From the NCBI GenBank assembly GCA_022605955.1, contig JAKCOZ010000003.1:50468179-50532178 (forward strand): DNA of 64,000 nt, written 5' to 3'. Both the position numbers and the translations under genes were made by a program. The DNA comes from Rallus limicola. Taxonomy: Eukaryota; Chordata; Aves; Gruiformes; Rallidae. The number at the start of each line of letters is the position of its first letter. The stretch's first letter is position 1. Positions 11,901 through 21,342 of this stretch are shown here, in pieces. Below the pieces are notes generated by a model. The model saw nothing but the letters and a program-made list of their open reading frames with translations. It was not told the origin of the DNA and did not search any database.

Positions 11901-13722
11901 GAATCTCTGAAATATTTGTGCCCTGTTTAACTGGAAAAGCTATGTGAAGAGGCTATTTAACAAATTCTTGAGAATAAAATGGATCTCAGCCATGCTACAT
12001 ATAAAGTCAGGGTTAGATTATGCATGTGGGGCAAGAACCATCTTCAGTCTGCTCAGGTAATGTCACTGTATATTTGAAATATATTGCAATATTGGAAGCA
12101 CACTAAGTGTTGTGCTGATAAAATCTTTTTTCAAAAGATAATTTTAAAATCCAGATTTCCCATCTCCCACCCCCAAACAGGAAAATATACTATTTTTTTT
12201 TTTTTTCTCAGATGGTTCAGGCGTTTTCCCGTTGTATTCTCTGCTCAAAGGATGAAATAGACTTGGATGAACTGCTTGCTGCTAAACTAGTATCTTTTCT
12301 TATGGACAATTATCAAGAGATCTTAAGTGTTCATTCTGCCTTAAAATCTTCTATAGAGGAACATGTTGTACACCTCCAGAGAGTTCAAGTAGGTATCTAC
12401 TGAAAAACCTTCTGTGTCCCTGTGCTCCTAGATCAATTTTATCCTTTCTGCTCCAAAGTCCCAACAGTTCTTTAAAGAATTTGTTCTGTCTCTGCTAACT
12501 TATGAAGAACTAATTAATTTTGACTGCTTGTGTTTAACCATTGAAATGTATTTGAATGAAACTAAACAGATTTCGAATGTTTTAGAAACATGAACCAATA
12601 TGTTTTTCTGTTGTTCAGCACTATTTCCTCCATGGAATGGGCAAACTGTAGTGATGAGGAAAAACTGTGAATGGTTAAAAAATCTGTCATTTAATGTTCT
12701 GATTTTCTTTTAGAGCCATACTTATTTCCTCAGCTTTTACATATCTCTTTTTCTGCTTACTGAAACGGCATTTTTTTATTAAAGCTCCCTTTTATTTCTT
12801 CCTCCTTTTAATTTATGCTGAAAAAAACCCAAACCTTCTAACTTCTTCCAAGAGTTGAACAGGCTTCCTTTGTATCATGTTTTTTGACTTACTAGAACTC
12901 CTTCAATTAGTACAGGAGATAGGTAGAATTTTGTGTTTTTACTCCATATCTTTTCTACTTGATGACTTTAGGTGGTCAATTTGATTAAGCCATTTTGTTA
13001 ATTTATTGCAGAAAACATAGCCTTTTGTTTTGTTTTTTTTTTTTTTTACTCCTTCAGATAAAATATGCTGGAGCTGATACTGATGCAACTTTTCCTCCTC
13101 CATCATTTTGTCACCAAATCAGTACGGATGAATTTGAATACCAAAGGACAACTGGTTCTCAAGAGCCACTGGCAGCTTTACTGGAAGAAATTGCAATGAA
13201 TAAAGAAATATCTGCAAAAGATAAGAAGAAGCAGCTCAAGCAAGTAAGTAAAAGTTCCTTCACAGTTTTAATTTTAACTTTGTTTACTTTTTCAAGCCTT
13301 AGACATGTAGTCCTAGAGAGAACTATTAAAATATGAAATAGTAAGACCTCTTGCAGATTTCTATTTTTTAAATCATTTAGAAGAGGGGTGCTGTGATTAA
13401 TCAAACTATACTAGAAAATGTCATAATTTTCTATGTAGAATTATAGACAGTTATATTAGAGAAATAATTTTCCTGCTCCAGAGGTGGAGGTTGCACTTTA
13501 GTAGCCTTTTATGTTACAAGTTTGAGTCAATTTTTAATTTAAATGGATAAATTTTTCTAGTTTCAGAAGTCTTACCCTGAAGTGTACAGAGTACGATTTC
13601 CTACCCCCGAAACTGAAGCGGTGCTATTTCCAGAAAAAAATAAACAGAAAACACCGATACTGATGTGGGCCTTGAAAAAGCCTTTTCAACCATTTCACAG
13701 AACCAGAAGCTTTCGGATGTAA
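2861..13722 (+). CDS. DEPDC1B: DEPDC1B, 3' part (eight C-terminal exons, joined CDS)
   Basis: Eight exons (2861-2988, 6123-6253, 7198-7245, 7695-7835, 9879-10045, 12212-12388, 13058-13243, 13561-13722) join in one frame to 379 codons and a TAA. All introns are GT-AG and the phases match at every junction. I recognise the family from the visible stretches [40 protein letters not shown]-like [18 protein letters not shown] and the terminal RTRSFRM. The human protein is about 529 residues, so about 150 N-terminal residues, including the DEP domain, lie upstream of base 1. The visible part starts just before the RhoGAP-like domain, which should span roughly visible residues 50-245; the rest is the conserved C-terminal tail. 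Family knowledge: DEPDC1B is a cell-cycle-regulated membrane-associated protein that influences Rho/Rac signalling and mitotic de-adhesion, and its GAP domain is regarded as lacking the catalytic arginine finger. DEPDC1 (the paralogue) is the alternative, but the C-terminus fits DEPDC1B better. Confidence 0.95.
3590..6000 (+). mobile_element. CR1 LINE, old copy with ORF1 and ORF2 remnants
   Basis: The element lies in the DEPDC1B intron in sense orientation. About 3590-4745 corresponds to the CR1 5' UTR and ORF1. The + frame at 4304-4582 contains [20 protein letters not shown], which matches the ORF1 esterase-like domain, and then breaks. About 4820-5055 matches the ORF2 endonuclease (DNA for a [15 protein letters not shown] motif). 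The sequence then jumps, by internal deletion, to the C-terminal reverse-transcriptase region and 3' tail (about 5060-6000), ending CTTCCAACTGAAGGTATTCTATG. A separate CR1 3' end is nested at about 5542-5635. Many stops and indels mark it as ancient and inactive. The exact 5' boundary is uncertain. Confidence 0.8.
5542..5635 (+). mobile_element. Nested short CR1 3' end
   Basis: The sequence GGACTTGATCTCTGTAGGTC, then CCTTCCAACCC and ATTCTGTGAATCTGTGA, is a complete CR1 3' tail. It interrupts the older CR1 between its segments GGAGGGCAAGACTTAGGAGA and TTACTTGGTTTGTTCAGG. No clear target duplication is visible. Confidence 0.65.
6123..6253 (+). CDS. DEPDC1B: DEPDC1B exon ([14 protein letters not shown]...)
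   Basis: The acceptor is ATTTTTACAG and the donor is TCAA|GTGAGT. It encodes [20 protein letters not shown] and on to VVLEDKS. The exon starts about 120 bases after the end of a CR1 insertion, so its upstream intron sequence is repeat-rich. Confidence 0.93.
7198..7245 (+). CDS. DEPDC1B: DEPDC1B 48-bp micro-exon ([16 protein letters not shown])
   Basis: This short exon lies between TTCCCTGTGCAG and AACT|GTAAGT. It encodes [16 protein letters not shown], the start of the RhoGAP-like region. It begins and ends in phase 1, so skipping it would keep the frame. It is too short to appear as an open reading frame on its own. Confidence 0.92.
7695..7835 (+). CDS. DEPDC1B: DEPDC1B exon ([20 protein letters not shown]...)
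   Basis: A long T tract and CTAG acceptor precede the exon and TTAG|GTAAGT follows. It encodes the RhoGAP-like core segment with [20 protein letters not shown] and [15 protein letters not shown]. It is 141 bp, in phase 1 at both ends. It is not visible as a long open frame because it is bounded by stop codons in the introns. Confidence 0.93.
9165..9230 (+). mobile_element. Possible short CR1 3' end
   Basis: GGGTTAGGCCAGATGATCTC and CAGGTGTCTTTTCTAC resemble the terminal 50-60 bases of CR1. Diverged and short, so tentative. Confidence 0.4.
9879..10045 (+). CDS. DEPDC1B: DEPDC1B exon ([25 protein letters not shown]...)
   Basis: The acceptor is TGTACCAG and the donor is CTTG|GTATGT. It encodes [37 protein letters not shown] and VRTRTL, part of the RhoGAP-like fold. 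It ends on a complete codon (Leu). Confidence 0.93.
10776..10879 (+). repeat. Diverged two-copy AT-rich tandem repeat (period about 62)
   Basis: A block around TTAATTAACTGTGAATAATA (10781) recurs as TTAATTAACTGTAAATGGTC (10843), each followed by TTTGATT(G/A)AAATAATTA. The spacing is 62 bases. It lies in a DEPDC1B intron. Confidence 0.6.
11020..11780 (+). mobile_element. CR1 LINE 3' fragment with ORF2 C-terminus
   Basis: The + frame from 11035 reads [52 protein letters not shown], the C-terminal reverse-transcriptase end of CR1 ORF2. It continues through CTACAACTACCTGAAAGGAG and GTTGGACTAGATGGTCTTGG to the tail CTTAATGCTTCTATGACT. Frameshifts and stops show it is dead. It sits in sense orientation in the intron between the exons at 9879 and 12212. 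Confidence 0.92.
12212..12388 (+). CDS. DEPDC1B: DEPDC1B exon ([20 protein letters not shown]...)
   Basis: A long T tract ending TTTTTTCTCAG precedes the exon, and TTCAA|GTAGGT follows. It encodes [36 protein letters not shown] and [12 protein letters not shown]. It is symmetrical in phase 0. The initial ATG is an internal methionine, not a start. Confidence 0.93.
13058..13243 (+). CDS. DEPDC1B: DEPDC1B exon ([20 protein letters not shown]...)
   Basis: A TTTTTTTTTTACTCCTTCAG acceptor precedes the exon, and AAGCAA|GTAAGT follows. It encodes [40 protein letters not shown] and a lysine-rich segment ([10 protein letters not shown]). Phase 0 at both ends. Confidence 0.93.
13561..13722 (+). CDS. 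DEPDC1B: DEPDC1B last coding exon with stop
   Basis: The acceptor is AAATTTTTCTAG. The frame reads [20 protein letters not shown], a short lysine-rich linker, [19 protein letters not shown], then TAA at 13720-13722. The SFRM ending is the conserved C-terminus of DEPDC1B. Confidence 0.95.
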   Translation, partial: FQKSYPEVYRVRFPTPETEAVLFPEKNKQKTPILMWALKKPFQPFHRTRSFRM

Positions 13723-14604
13723 ATGGTTTGAAACATCAACGGACTGAGCCAGAGCATATTATCAATGGATCTTATGCAAAAGGAGCCTAGGCAGCATGTA
13801 GTTAATAAAAAAACTATTGGGGATACTGTCAAGATGATAGGAAAGGTCAAAAAGAAGAGGAAAGTATTGAGGTGGTAGAAATGTGAGCCTTTAGCAGTAT
13901 TTTTGTAAATCATGTTTTTAAATGTCTGTTATTTAAAAAAAATCAACAAAAAAACCACAACAGGAAACCCCACAAAACCAAACCAAAAGCCAACAGACTT
14001 ATGTTGTTTTGTCTAGATGGGTGGTAAAATACAGTTTCTCTAATTTGATTTGGTCACCATTTCAAGATCTAAATGTATTGTTAGAAACTAGTCAATGGTA
14101 TAAGTCTTTATTATAAAAGCAAGACTTTGTCTTCATATAGCTTCAGGAAATAATTTACTGTACATGCTTGAATAAGTATGAAACTGGATTTTGTTTTGCT
14201 GCTGTACACCTTAGTATTCTTGAAATGTTAAACTTATTTGGGAAAACTGTAAAAACTCATTCTTGATTTTTGTCATTCACATGATGCATTACAGCTTGAA
14301 TCCACTACTGTTGGAATTCCATTAACTTCTATAGTGCAGACCTGTTCTTTTAAGCAATGCAGACTTTTAAGTCTTTTCTTGTATGCTCTTTACTAAATAT
14401 TTCCCTATCACATTGGATGCTTGACAATAGAACATATTTTATCAGAAAAGTCTGAGGACTTGCACTTCCGTTGGAAATGGAATTCAGATATCGAAGGGGC
14501 ATCGAAGCATTTAATGAATTCATTTGTTTTGTATTGCAAAATCTACTGTACCTACACCTTGACTGTGCATATAACATACTTTATTCTGACAGCACTTTGG
14601 AGCT

Positions 14605-14610
14605 ATTAAA
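14605..14610 (+). terminator. DEPDC1B: Candidate poly(A) signal ATTAAA for DEPDC1B
   Basis: ATTAAA lies about 885 bases after the stop and is followed about 20 bases later by a GT-rich stretch, as expected for a cleavage site. Not proven without transcript data. Confidence 0.4.
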
Positions 14611-16128
14611 GCATTACCATTTCCAGATATTTAGGGTGGTGATTTCATTCAGCCATTAGAGATTTAAAGAGCGGCATTTCATACCTTACTGGATGTCAGC
14701 GTAGTCTATGCAGAAGAAAAGAAAGCTGGCAGCTCAACAAATTTGTCAGATGGTTTAGTAAGCAACATGGTGACTCCTGTAACGCAACATTGACAGGATT
14801 GTCACTTTGCTAACCTCCTAACCAGTCAATAAGCTTAAAGGTGTACATTACAAGGTTGTTGGGCTAATAGATTGGAATATTTCCTGAGCAATGTGATTTT
14901 TTTAACAGTGTATGTTTCCATGGTCTGTTTTCACGCATTTAGACTTTGTATTAGTAATCTTAGTTTAAGAACAAGTGATACAAAAAGGTATACTTTTCAA
15001 ATAATAAGGAAATATTAAAAGTAATATTGAAAGTAATCTGAGGCTACTTACCTTTTGTACTAGGTCTTCAAGTGTGTCATAAGGTTTTAGATGTGTCATA
15101 GTATTCCGTGTATGTTTACATGCAACCAAACTTTGACTGTGACTGGACTACTCATACATAATAATTTGATTACAGCACTAATAGCACTAATCCAGGAAGT
15201 ATGATGAGTAAGGTAATTGGAAAGCAAGTCTTGCACAAAAGTGGAAATATACCCTAAATGATAGCTGACAAGAGTCCCTAGAAGTAGAAGTCAATCTATT
15301 TGCCTTTGAAAACAATCTCATTGCCTGCCAAGAAGCCCTCTGCTGTCATGTTGAACTTTCCCCCCATTATTATTTTTTAAAGATATGTAGCCTTCCTGAG
15401 CCTATTTTAAACAGTAATTAGGGTTTACTCATGAGTTTACATGAGAAGTTGAAGATGTGTCATGTATCTCTATGCATCAGTCTTACTTTTGTTTCAAAGA
15501 ATTACTTCTCTTACTGTGGTAAAAGCAAATCTGCTCATCATTCCCAAGCTGTGAAAAGCACCGCTACAGAACACTCTCTAAAGTGTTGAAGGGAGTGTAA
15601 GGAGGAAACTATCTGAGATCATAGTGAGTTTTAACTATCTTGGGAGACACTTAAGAAAGCTATCTTAGTAATAGAATCTGAGCAGCTATGGCTGCCTTTT
15701 ACAGCTCTTCCTTGTCTCATAACTGAATCCATTGTGAATATGCAAGATGAATATGGTTTGAACCCAAAAATGTTTGCCTATTCCTTTCAGGGTGAAGGTT
15801 AGAAAAAGCAAACTTGAAAGCCAGAGTGGACTTGGTGAAGTGCCTTAGAAACCACAGTTTCTGTATCCCTAAGCTACAGTCAACCAGAGCTTCAGTTTCA
15901 ATACTAACTTCTCAGGAATTAAACCTTTACTTCTGTGTTAAAGCCCTGCAATGTCTTGATGTTGCCAAGACTGAATACCCTGGACTCTGTTGGGTTTATT
16001 TCCCTTGAACTGTGAGGGACTATAAATTAAATATTCTTTTGTTTAACCTTGGGTAGCTGTTTTCCAAAGAGATGTGGTAAATGTAGTACTAGGTGATGTT
16101 CTTCTAAAGTGTGTGTGGTGGAAGACTC

Positions 16129-16134
16129 AATAAA
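16129..16134 (+). terminator. DEPDC1B: Candidate distal poly(A) signal AATAAA
   Basis: This is a canonical AATAAA followed by T-rich sequence (GATTTGTTTCAGCTGCTTTC). It could be a distal end for DEPDC1B or a chance match. Confidence 0.35.
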
Positions 16135-16150
16135 GATAGAAGATTTGTTT

Positions 16151-17105
16151 CAGCTGCTTTCTCAGTCTGCTTACACCAACGTTTGTCATCTAAGAGGAGC
16201 ACCTGAAATACCTAAGTCTGTATGCAGGCAGGAGATATTCCCTGCTAAACTTGGACAATGGCGTGTAATTCCTTAGTGCTGCAACTTCTAGTGTAATGCC
16301 ATTAGTTGTCATGGTATTGTTAGATTTTTTTTTGGACAAGGTCTTTTGAATATAAAATTCTGCCCACTTCTTTTAGGTTTTTGTTAGGCTTTGCAGTGGT
16401 TTATTTTGCTTGTGTGGGTTTTTCTGGCATTAGTTTAGGGTTTCCTTGGGGTTTTGGGGGATCTTTTTTTGCGGTTTTGTTTTTGGGGGGCTCTGGTGGG
16501 TGGGTTTTTTGTTTGTTTGTTTGTTTTTTTGGTCTTTACTAAATTCTTTGCTGCCAAGAGATCACTATTTTCACTCACGCCCCACCCCATTTTAGGCATA
16601 ACCTGTATCCTGACCTATAGGTACCTAGTTCCAATTCTGCCACTACTTTGCTCCAGCATTTCCTGGTAGAGGGAAAACTAGTATTTATTTGTTTCTTGGA
16701 ATGGAGTTGTGTCTTTGCTTAACATTGCTCGCTCTTGCTCACTCTTCCTTTTCTTACAGAGCCTCAGCTTGCTCCTGCTCTTAAATTAACGGTCACCTGG
16801 AAAACCTTTTGGTTCACATGATTCTGTTTCTGCTCTAATCCTCCAAATTTCTTTGAGCAGTAGTTTCCACTGTCAGTTGCTAGTACATAAAGACTATTTA
16901 ATTGCTCATATTTTGTATGAAGTATGCTTAACTCACCTAATTTACTGGGAGGTGATATCAGCTGTTTATACTTAAGGCTACAGAGAATAGTTGTTATTTT
17001 CTGATATTTTTAAAAGCAGCTACTTCATTATTTCAGAAGAAGCTTAAGCAAAACCTGGGTGATCTCATCTTCTTTTTCTGATAAGTGTAAGGTGAAGAAG
17101 GTATT
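16151..17105. other. Intergenic, nothing recognised
   Basis: AT-rich spacer with a T/G-rich low-complexity patch at about 16440-16530 that includes a run of GTTT units. No gene or transposon recognised. Confidence 0.4.
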
Positions 17106-17677
17106 TGTCACAGTTTTGCCCCAGCCAACAGCTAAGCCCTGTGCAGGTGCTCACTCACTCTTCCCCCAGTGGGATGGGGGAGAGAATTCAAAGAGTGAAA
17201 ATGCAAAAGTTTGTGGGTTGAGATAAAGAGTTTAATAGGTAAAGCAAAACCTGTGCACACAAGCAATACAAGACAAGGAATTCATGTGTCACTTCCACGG
17301 GCAGGCAGGTGCTCAGTCTTCTCTAGGACAGCAGGGCTCCATCGCATCTAATTGTGATTTGGGAAGATGAACACCATCACTCCAAATATACACCCTTCCT
17401 TCTTTTTCCACAGCTCTATTTGCTGAGCATGACATAATTTGATATGAAATTTCTGTCCCAGCTTTGTGCCCTCCCAACTCTTTGCACAACCCCCTCGCCC
17501 TGTCTCCTCACTGGTGGGGTGGGGTGAGAAGCAGAGATGATCTTTGCTCCTTATAAGGACTGCTCAGGAGTAAGGAAAACATTCCTGTGTTACCAACATT
17601 GTTTCCAGCACGAATCCAAAACAGCCCCATAGCAGCTACTGTGAAGAAAATTACCCTCCCCAGCTAAAACTAGCACA
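17106..17677 (-). mobile_element. Solo LTR of an avian endogenous retrovirus (minus orientation)
   Basis: The 572-bp block starts TGTCACAG and ends TAGCACA (TG...CA). It contains avian LTR landmarks such as GTGGGTTGAGATAAAGAGTT, CACGGGCAGGCAGGTGCTCA and GCAGGGCTCCATCGCATCTA. On the minus strand a TATA-like TTATAA (17551-17556) is followed about 315 bases later by a poly(A) signal ATTAAA (17236-17231), which fits minus orientation. No internal retroviral sequence adjoins, so it looks like a solo LTR. I could not find a convincing target duplication. Confidence 0.75.
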
Positions 17678-18673
17678 GAAGCTTAACATACCATGCTGTT
17701 TAAGCTGTTGCTGTGATATCCCAGACCCTTTCCCCCCTCTTTTCTGAAAGTGTTTTGCTTCAGAAGAGTGTCTCTTTCTTTCACAGAGAGTGTTATAAAA
17801 CAAATTACTTGCTTTATCTCTTGATCACAGATTTTTAAGTCTCCCAGTGCCTCAGAGCTTATGATTCTAGCTGTTTTAGCTGTGGTAAAGCTCATAGTTC
17901 TTAGACTTTTGATTCACAAACTAACTTCTGATTATGTAGGCATATAACTGCACTTTAATTAACTTTATCAATTTGAAACAGCTGGTGTACTTCCTACTAG
18001 CTGTAGTGCGTTGACATGACTATTTTCATAAATTTATCAGGCTTGAAGTGTGAGATAACAAGCTTTTCATGAAAACAAAGCCTGCAGAGTAGGATTAGAA
18101 TTTTTACAAGTTTTTAGCTCAGTTTTCAAGTATCTGCTGTATGGTATTTTGTATCATCATCTCTTTCTGTGTTAGATGTCAGTTCTGTTTGGTTTGGTTT
18201 TTTTTTTTTTTTTCCCAGAAACCCAGATTATATAGAATAGTGAAACATCCAGGACACTATTTATCTCCTTTTTCTATATAAAAAATGTTTGAGAAGTGAC
18301 TGTTACATTCTGTTTAACATAAAAGGAGTTGGCAACTTTGCTAAGTTTAAACTTACAAATTTAGATGAAGTCACTCTTCATAAATTTCTATTTGACTTCC
18401 TAACTCCCATTCAATTTTACCAAGTTAATTAAATGACATAGAGGAAATGCTCAAGTCTGTGTTTAAAAATAAGGAAGCTGATAGATGTTTGCAAAGGTCT
18501 TTCTAGAAGTAATTGACATTTAAGCAGTATGTGTCAGGGACAGTAATTTTCAATTTCATTGCTTTTTGGGAACTTTGGATATTTAAAATGACCCCAAAAA
18601 GATCTCTTGCTAGTCCTGGCAAAAGCAGAAAAATATAAAAAGAGTGAAAAATACACCCTTATTCAAGAGGATC
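17678..18673. other. Intergenic, nothing recognised
   Basis: AT-rich spacer with a poly-T tract near 18197-18214. No feature supported. Confidence 0.4.
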
Positions 18674-19140
18674 AGAGAATCATAGAGCATCCTGAGTTGG
18701 AAGGGACCCACAAGGATCATTGAGTCTAACTCCTGGCTCCACACAGGGTCAGTCAAGTCAGAGCATGGGACTGAGTGCAGATGTTTCCTGAGCTCAGTCA
18801 AGCTGGGTGCTGTGACCACTTTCCTGAGGAGCCTGTGCCAGTGTTCAACCACCCTCTCAGTAAAGAACCTCTTCCTAATATCCAACCTGAACCTCCCTTG
18901 CCGTTCCCCTGCTGTATCTCTGGTCACCTAAGAGAAGAGATTGGTGCCTGCCCCTTCACTCCCCCTTGTCAGGCAGCCACAGACTGTGATGAGGTCTCCT
19001 CTCAGCCTCCTCTTCTCCAGGCTGAACAGACCAAGGGACTTCAGCCTCTCCTCATAAGTCTCCTGCTCCAGACCCTTCCCCATCCTTGTTTCCCTCCACT
19101 GAACACTGTCCAATATTTTTATATCCCTCTTGTACTATGG
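18674..19140 (-). mobile_element. CR1 LINE 3' fragment (minus)
   Basis: It begins with the inverted CR1 3' end (AGAATCATAGAGCATCCTGA, GTTGGAAGGGACCCACAAGG). It continues through AAAGAACCTCTTCCTAATAT, GATGAGGTCTCCTCTCAGCC and TCTTCTCCAGGCTGAACAGA. On the minus strand it reads the end of CR1 ORF2 ([20 protein letters not shown]). It is among the better preserved CR1 copies here. Confidence 0.93.
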
Positions 19141-20997
19141 ATAATTGAGAACAATCCAAATAGCTGACAGCAAAGTGGCCTGATGGCAAACCTAAGCAAA
19201 ACAGTGGGAAAACTGATAGAGAATTTTAGTGGGAAAACACAGAGCACAGTAATAGATCTAATCATAAACAACAGTCTTTTAATTTTTTTGGAGAGTACAG
19301 TGTCTTGTATGATAAACTTGCTTTTGTGAGGGATGGAGATTACAAGTCTATTTTATTATGTGTGTCAGTTTTTACTACTGATTCATTTTTTTACTAATGA
19401 AGTTGGGTTATTTATATAGAAGATTTAGGTAAACTGACAATAGACTTAGCTTTTTTTTGTTTTTTATGGATTCTTTGGAAGTTCTGATGGAGCCACTGAT
19501 ATGGCTGAAAATTTTAGGTGCAACAGACTTTTAGGGTATTTCATTTAGTAGCTTCTGATAAAATTATTTCCTGACAATGTCAGTAAATGTTTAGGTGATT
19601 AAGAACTACCTAAATGTAGATACTAGGGAATCACAATGGAGGTACTCTTTATGGACTTCTGCAGGAAAGCAGCACTAGATTTTCCTATCAGCCAGTGTTT
19701 TCTTTGAGGATATGAAAATAATAATAAAAATCACCATCAGCCTCATCAGCTAATCTCATCAGTATTTTCAGACTGTTCAGTAATAATAGCGGTATTAATA
19801 TGGAACAGTGCAGGTTGGAAAATAATTCAAATGTGTTCACTTCAAAGTTACATGTCTGAGAACAAGATATATAGGTCATTTAAAAACAGGGGGGAAAAAA
19901 AGGCAGAGGAAAGCCTGTGTTCCGGAAACTACATCTCTAAAAGATTGCTCCCATGGTGAATAAAGCTTCCTGAGATTATGCTGAGGCAAAGGTCTAATGT
20001 GGTTCTTGAAGGTCTAAATTCGAGGTGGTTACATAAAATCAGCTGACTCATCTTGTGTGACCTCTACACTCAGTACTGGCTGACTGACACTGAAAAATTG
20101 CAGGTTTTGCAGTTTTGTAAAACTGTAGGTGATGAAAAGTGATTATTTGAAATTATCTCCTTAAACTGAGGCTTTGCATTACTCCAGAATTCCTCGTTTA
20201 TGAGAAACAAGAACAGGAGGTCACTTGATTATCTTGTGGAGTACATTCACATAAAGAAGCACTTATACTGGTAAGCAGCAAAGACCTGGGTCAAGAAGAG
20301 AGTACTACTCAGTGGAAAGAAGATTGAGCTGGATGTGTTGTGGCTTTCTTTTTTACGTTGAGGGTATTGAATGGTGGGAATGTGATGAATTTTAGCTTTT
20401 CCTGGTGTCTTTGGAGTAAGATGTCCCTCGTGGACACTTATGGAAACCCAAGGCATTGAGCTCAGGTCAGAGTGGGGAGAGGGGAAGCATAATGACTAGT
20501 GATGTGTGGAAGACTGGACAAAATCTCAGGGCTTCTCACTCTGCATGCTATGGATTTCAAATGTGAGTCACACATCTGTTCAAAGTGATTAGCTTCACTC
20601 AGTGACTTGATATTCAGGAGATGATGTGAAACAGTGAATTTGTCATTTCTCTCTTGACTTTTGAAGTGACTAAAGAAAATGGCATTTGTTACTTTTGTTC
20701 TTCAGCCAAAGCCCAGTGAATATAGACCTGATGAATTTGAGTTGCCAAGGCATAGGTGCTTCAGGGGATAATGAAAATCAGTTCTGCTCTGCCTAGTGCT
20801 CTGGTCAGGGAGGGTGAGCTATGTCTTTGGTGTGCTGCAGTTACTTGGTCTGGGATTGAGAGAGCATAAGAGGCATAGAAATGCTATATGGTGGCTTGTA
20901 TGTATTATAGTAATACGGTCGTTGCTGCTTTATGATCTAAGTAGGTTTTTAAAATGTACATCTTAGTCTTGGTTTGGTTTTTGTTTGTTTGTGGGTT
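19141..20997. other. Intergenic, nothing recognised
   Basis: AT-rich sequence without recognised repeats or coding frames. Confidence 0.4.
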
Positions 20998-21342
20998 TCA
21001 TTTTTTCTTTTGCCTGTGATTATGTGGTGCTGAACTAATCATAGTCATATCTAGGAAAGACAGCTCTTGAACATTTAAAGCAGCCTCAAGTATCTCTTGT
21101 CTGAGCACTGGCTTAAGGCTGTCTATAGGTACTTCTTCCTGTGAATCTTTTACACATTCTCTGTAATCGCAGTTTGAAATCACTGCAAGGCTCTCTGAAA
21201 CTTTAGCAGTGACTGAGAGAGAAGCTTCTGGCAATGATTCCTGAGCCTGCCCGCTGAAGAGAGGATGGACTGACCTTGGCACTTCTAAACAGATTTCAAA
21301 GGTGAATAAAACCCATAATGTAATATATTTATATGTTTGCAA
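20998..21342 (-). CDS. Unidentified 114-codon frame, possible exon or retro-copy fragment
   Basis: The minus frame runs from an ATG at 21342 to a stop at 20998. Its middle and C-terminal part has a composition unlike the random frames nearby: it is rich in S, E, V, L and D, with few C and W, for example LPEASLSVTAKVSESLAVIS and VPIDSLKPVLRQEILEAALN. The first 20 codons look intronic: the DNA there ends in a pyrimidine-rich CTGTTTAG that could be a splice acceptor near 21285. The frame ends in an A-rich AAAAGAAAAAATG. I do not recognise the protein. It may be a real minus-strand exon, a retro-pseudogene fragment or chance. Confidence 0.25.
   Translation of the reverse strand: MQTYKYITLWVLFTFEICLEVPRSVHPLFSGQAQESLPEASLSVTAKVSESLAVISNCDYRECVKDSQEEVPIDSLKPVLRQEILEAALNVQELSFLDMTMISSAPHNHRQKKK

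Larger units (their letters stand above)
13723..16150 (+). other. DEPDC1B: Probable DEPDC1B 3' UTR
   Basis: The sequence after the stop codon has no coding frame I can support and no recognised repeat. It contains AATAAA at 13804-13809, ATTAAA at 14605-14610 (followed by a GT-rich AGGGTGGTGATTT) and AATAAA at 16129-16134. The true end cannot be fixed from sequence alone; 14.6 kb (about 0.9 kb UTR) or 16.1 kb (about 2.4 kb UTR) are the most plausible ends. Confidence 0.5.

Noticed and set aside
12995..13336. 113-codon + frame starting MLIYCRK
   Set aside because: Its N-terminal and C-terminal parts are intron read-through; only 13058-13243 is a DEPDC1B exon.
14471..14659. Overlapping short frames just after DEPDC1B
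   Set aside because: They lie in the probable 3' UTR, have no recognised domains and overlap each other in different frames.
18610..19167. Open frames of 105 and 130 codons
   Set aside because: They are frames through the minus-strand CR1 fragment. The minus frame includes the dead end of CR1 ORF2.
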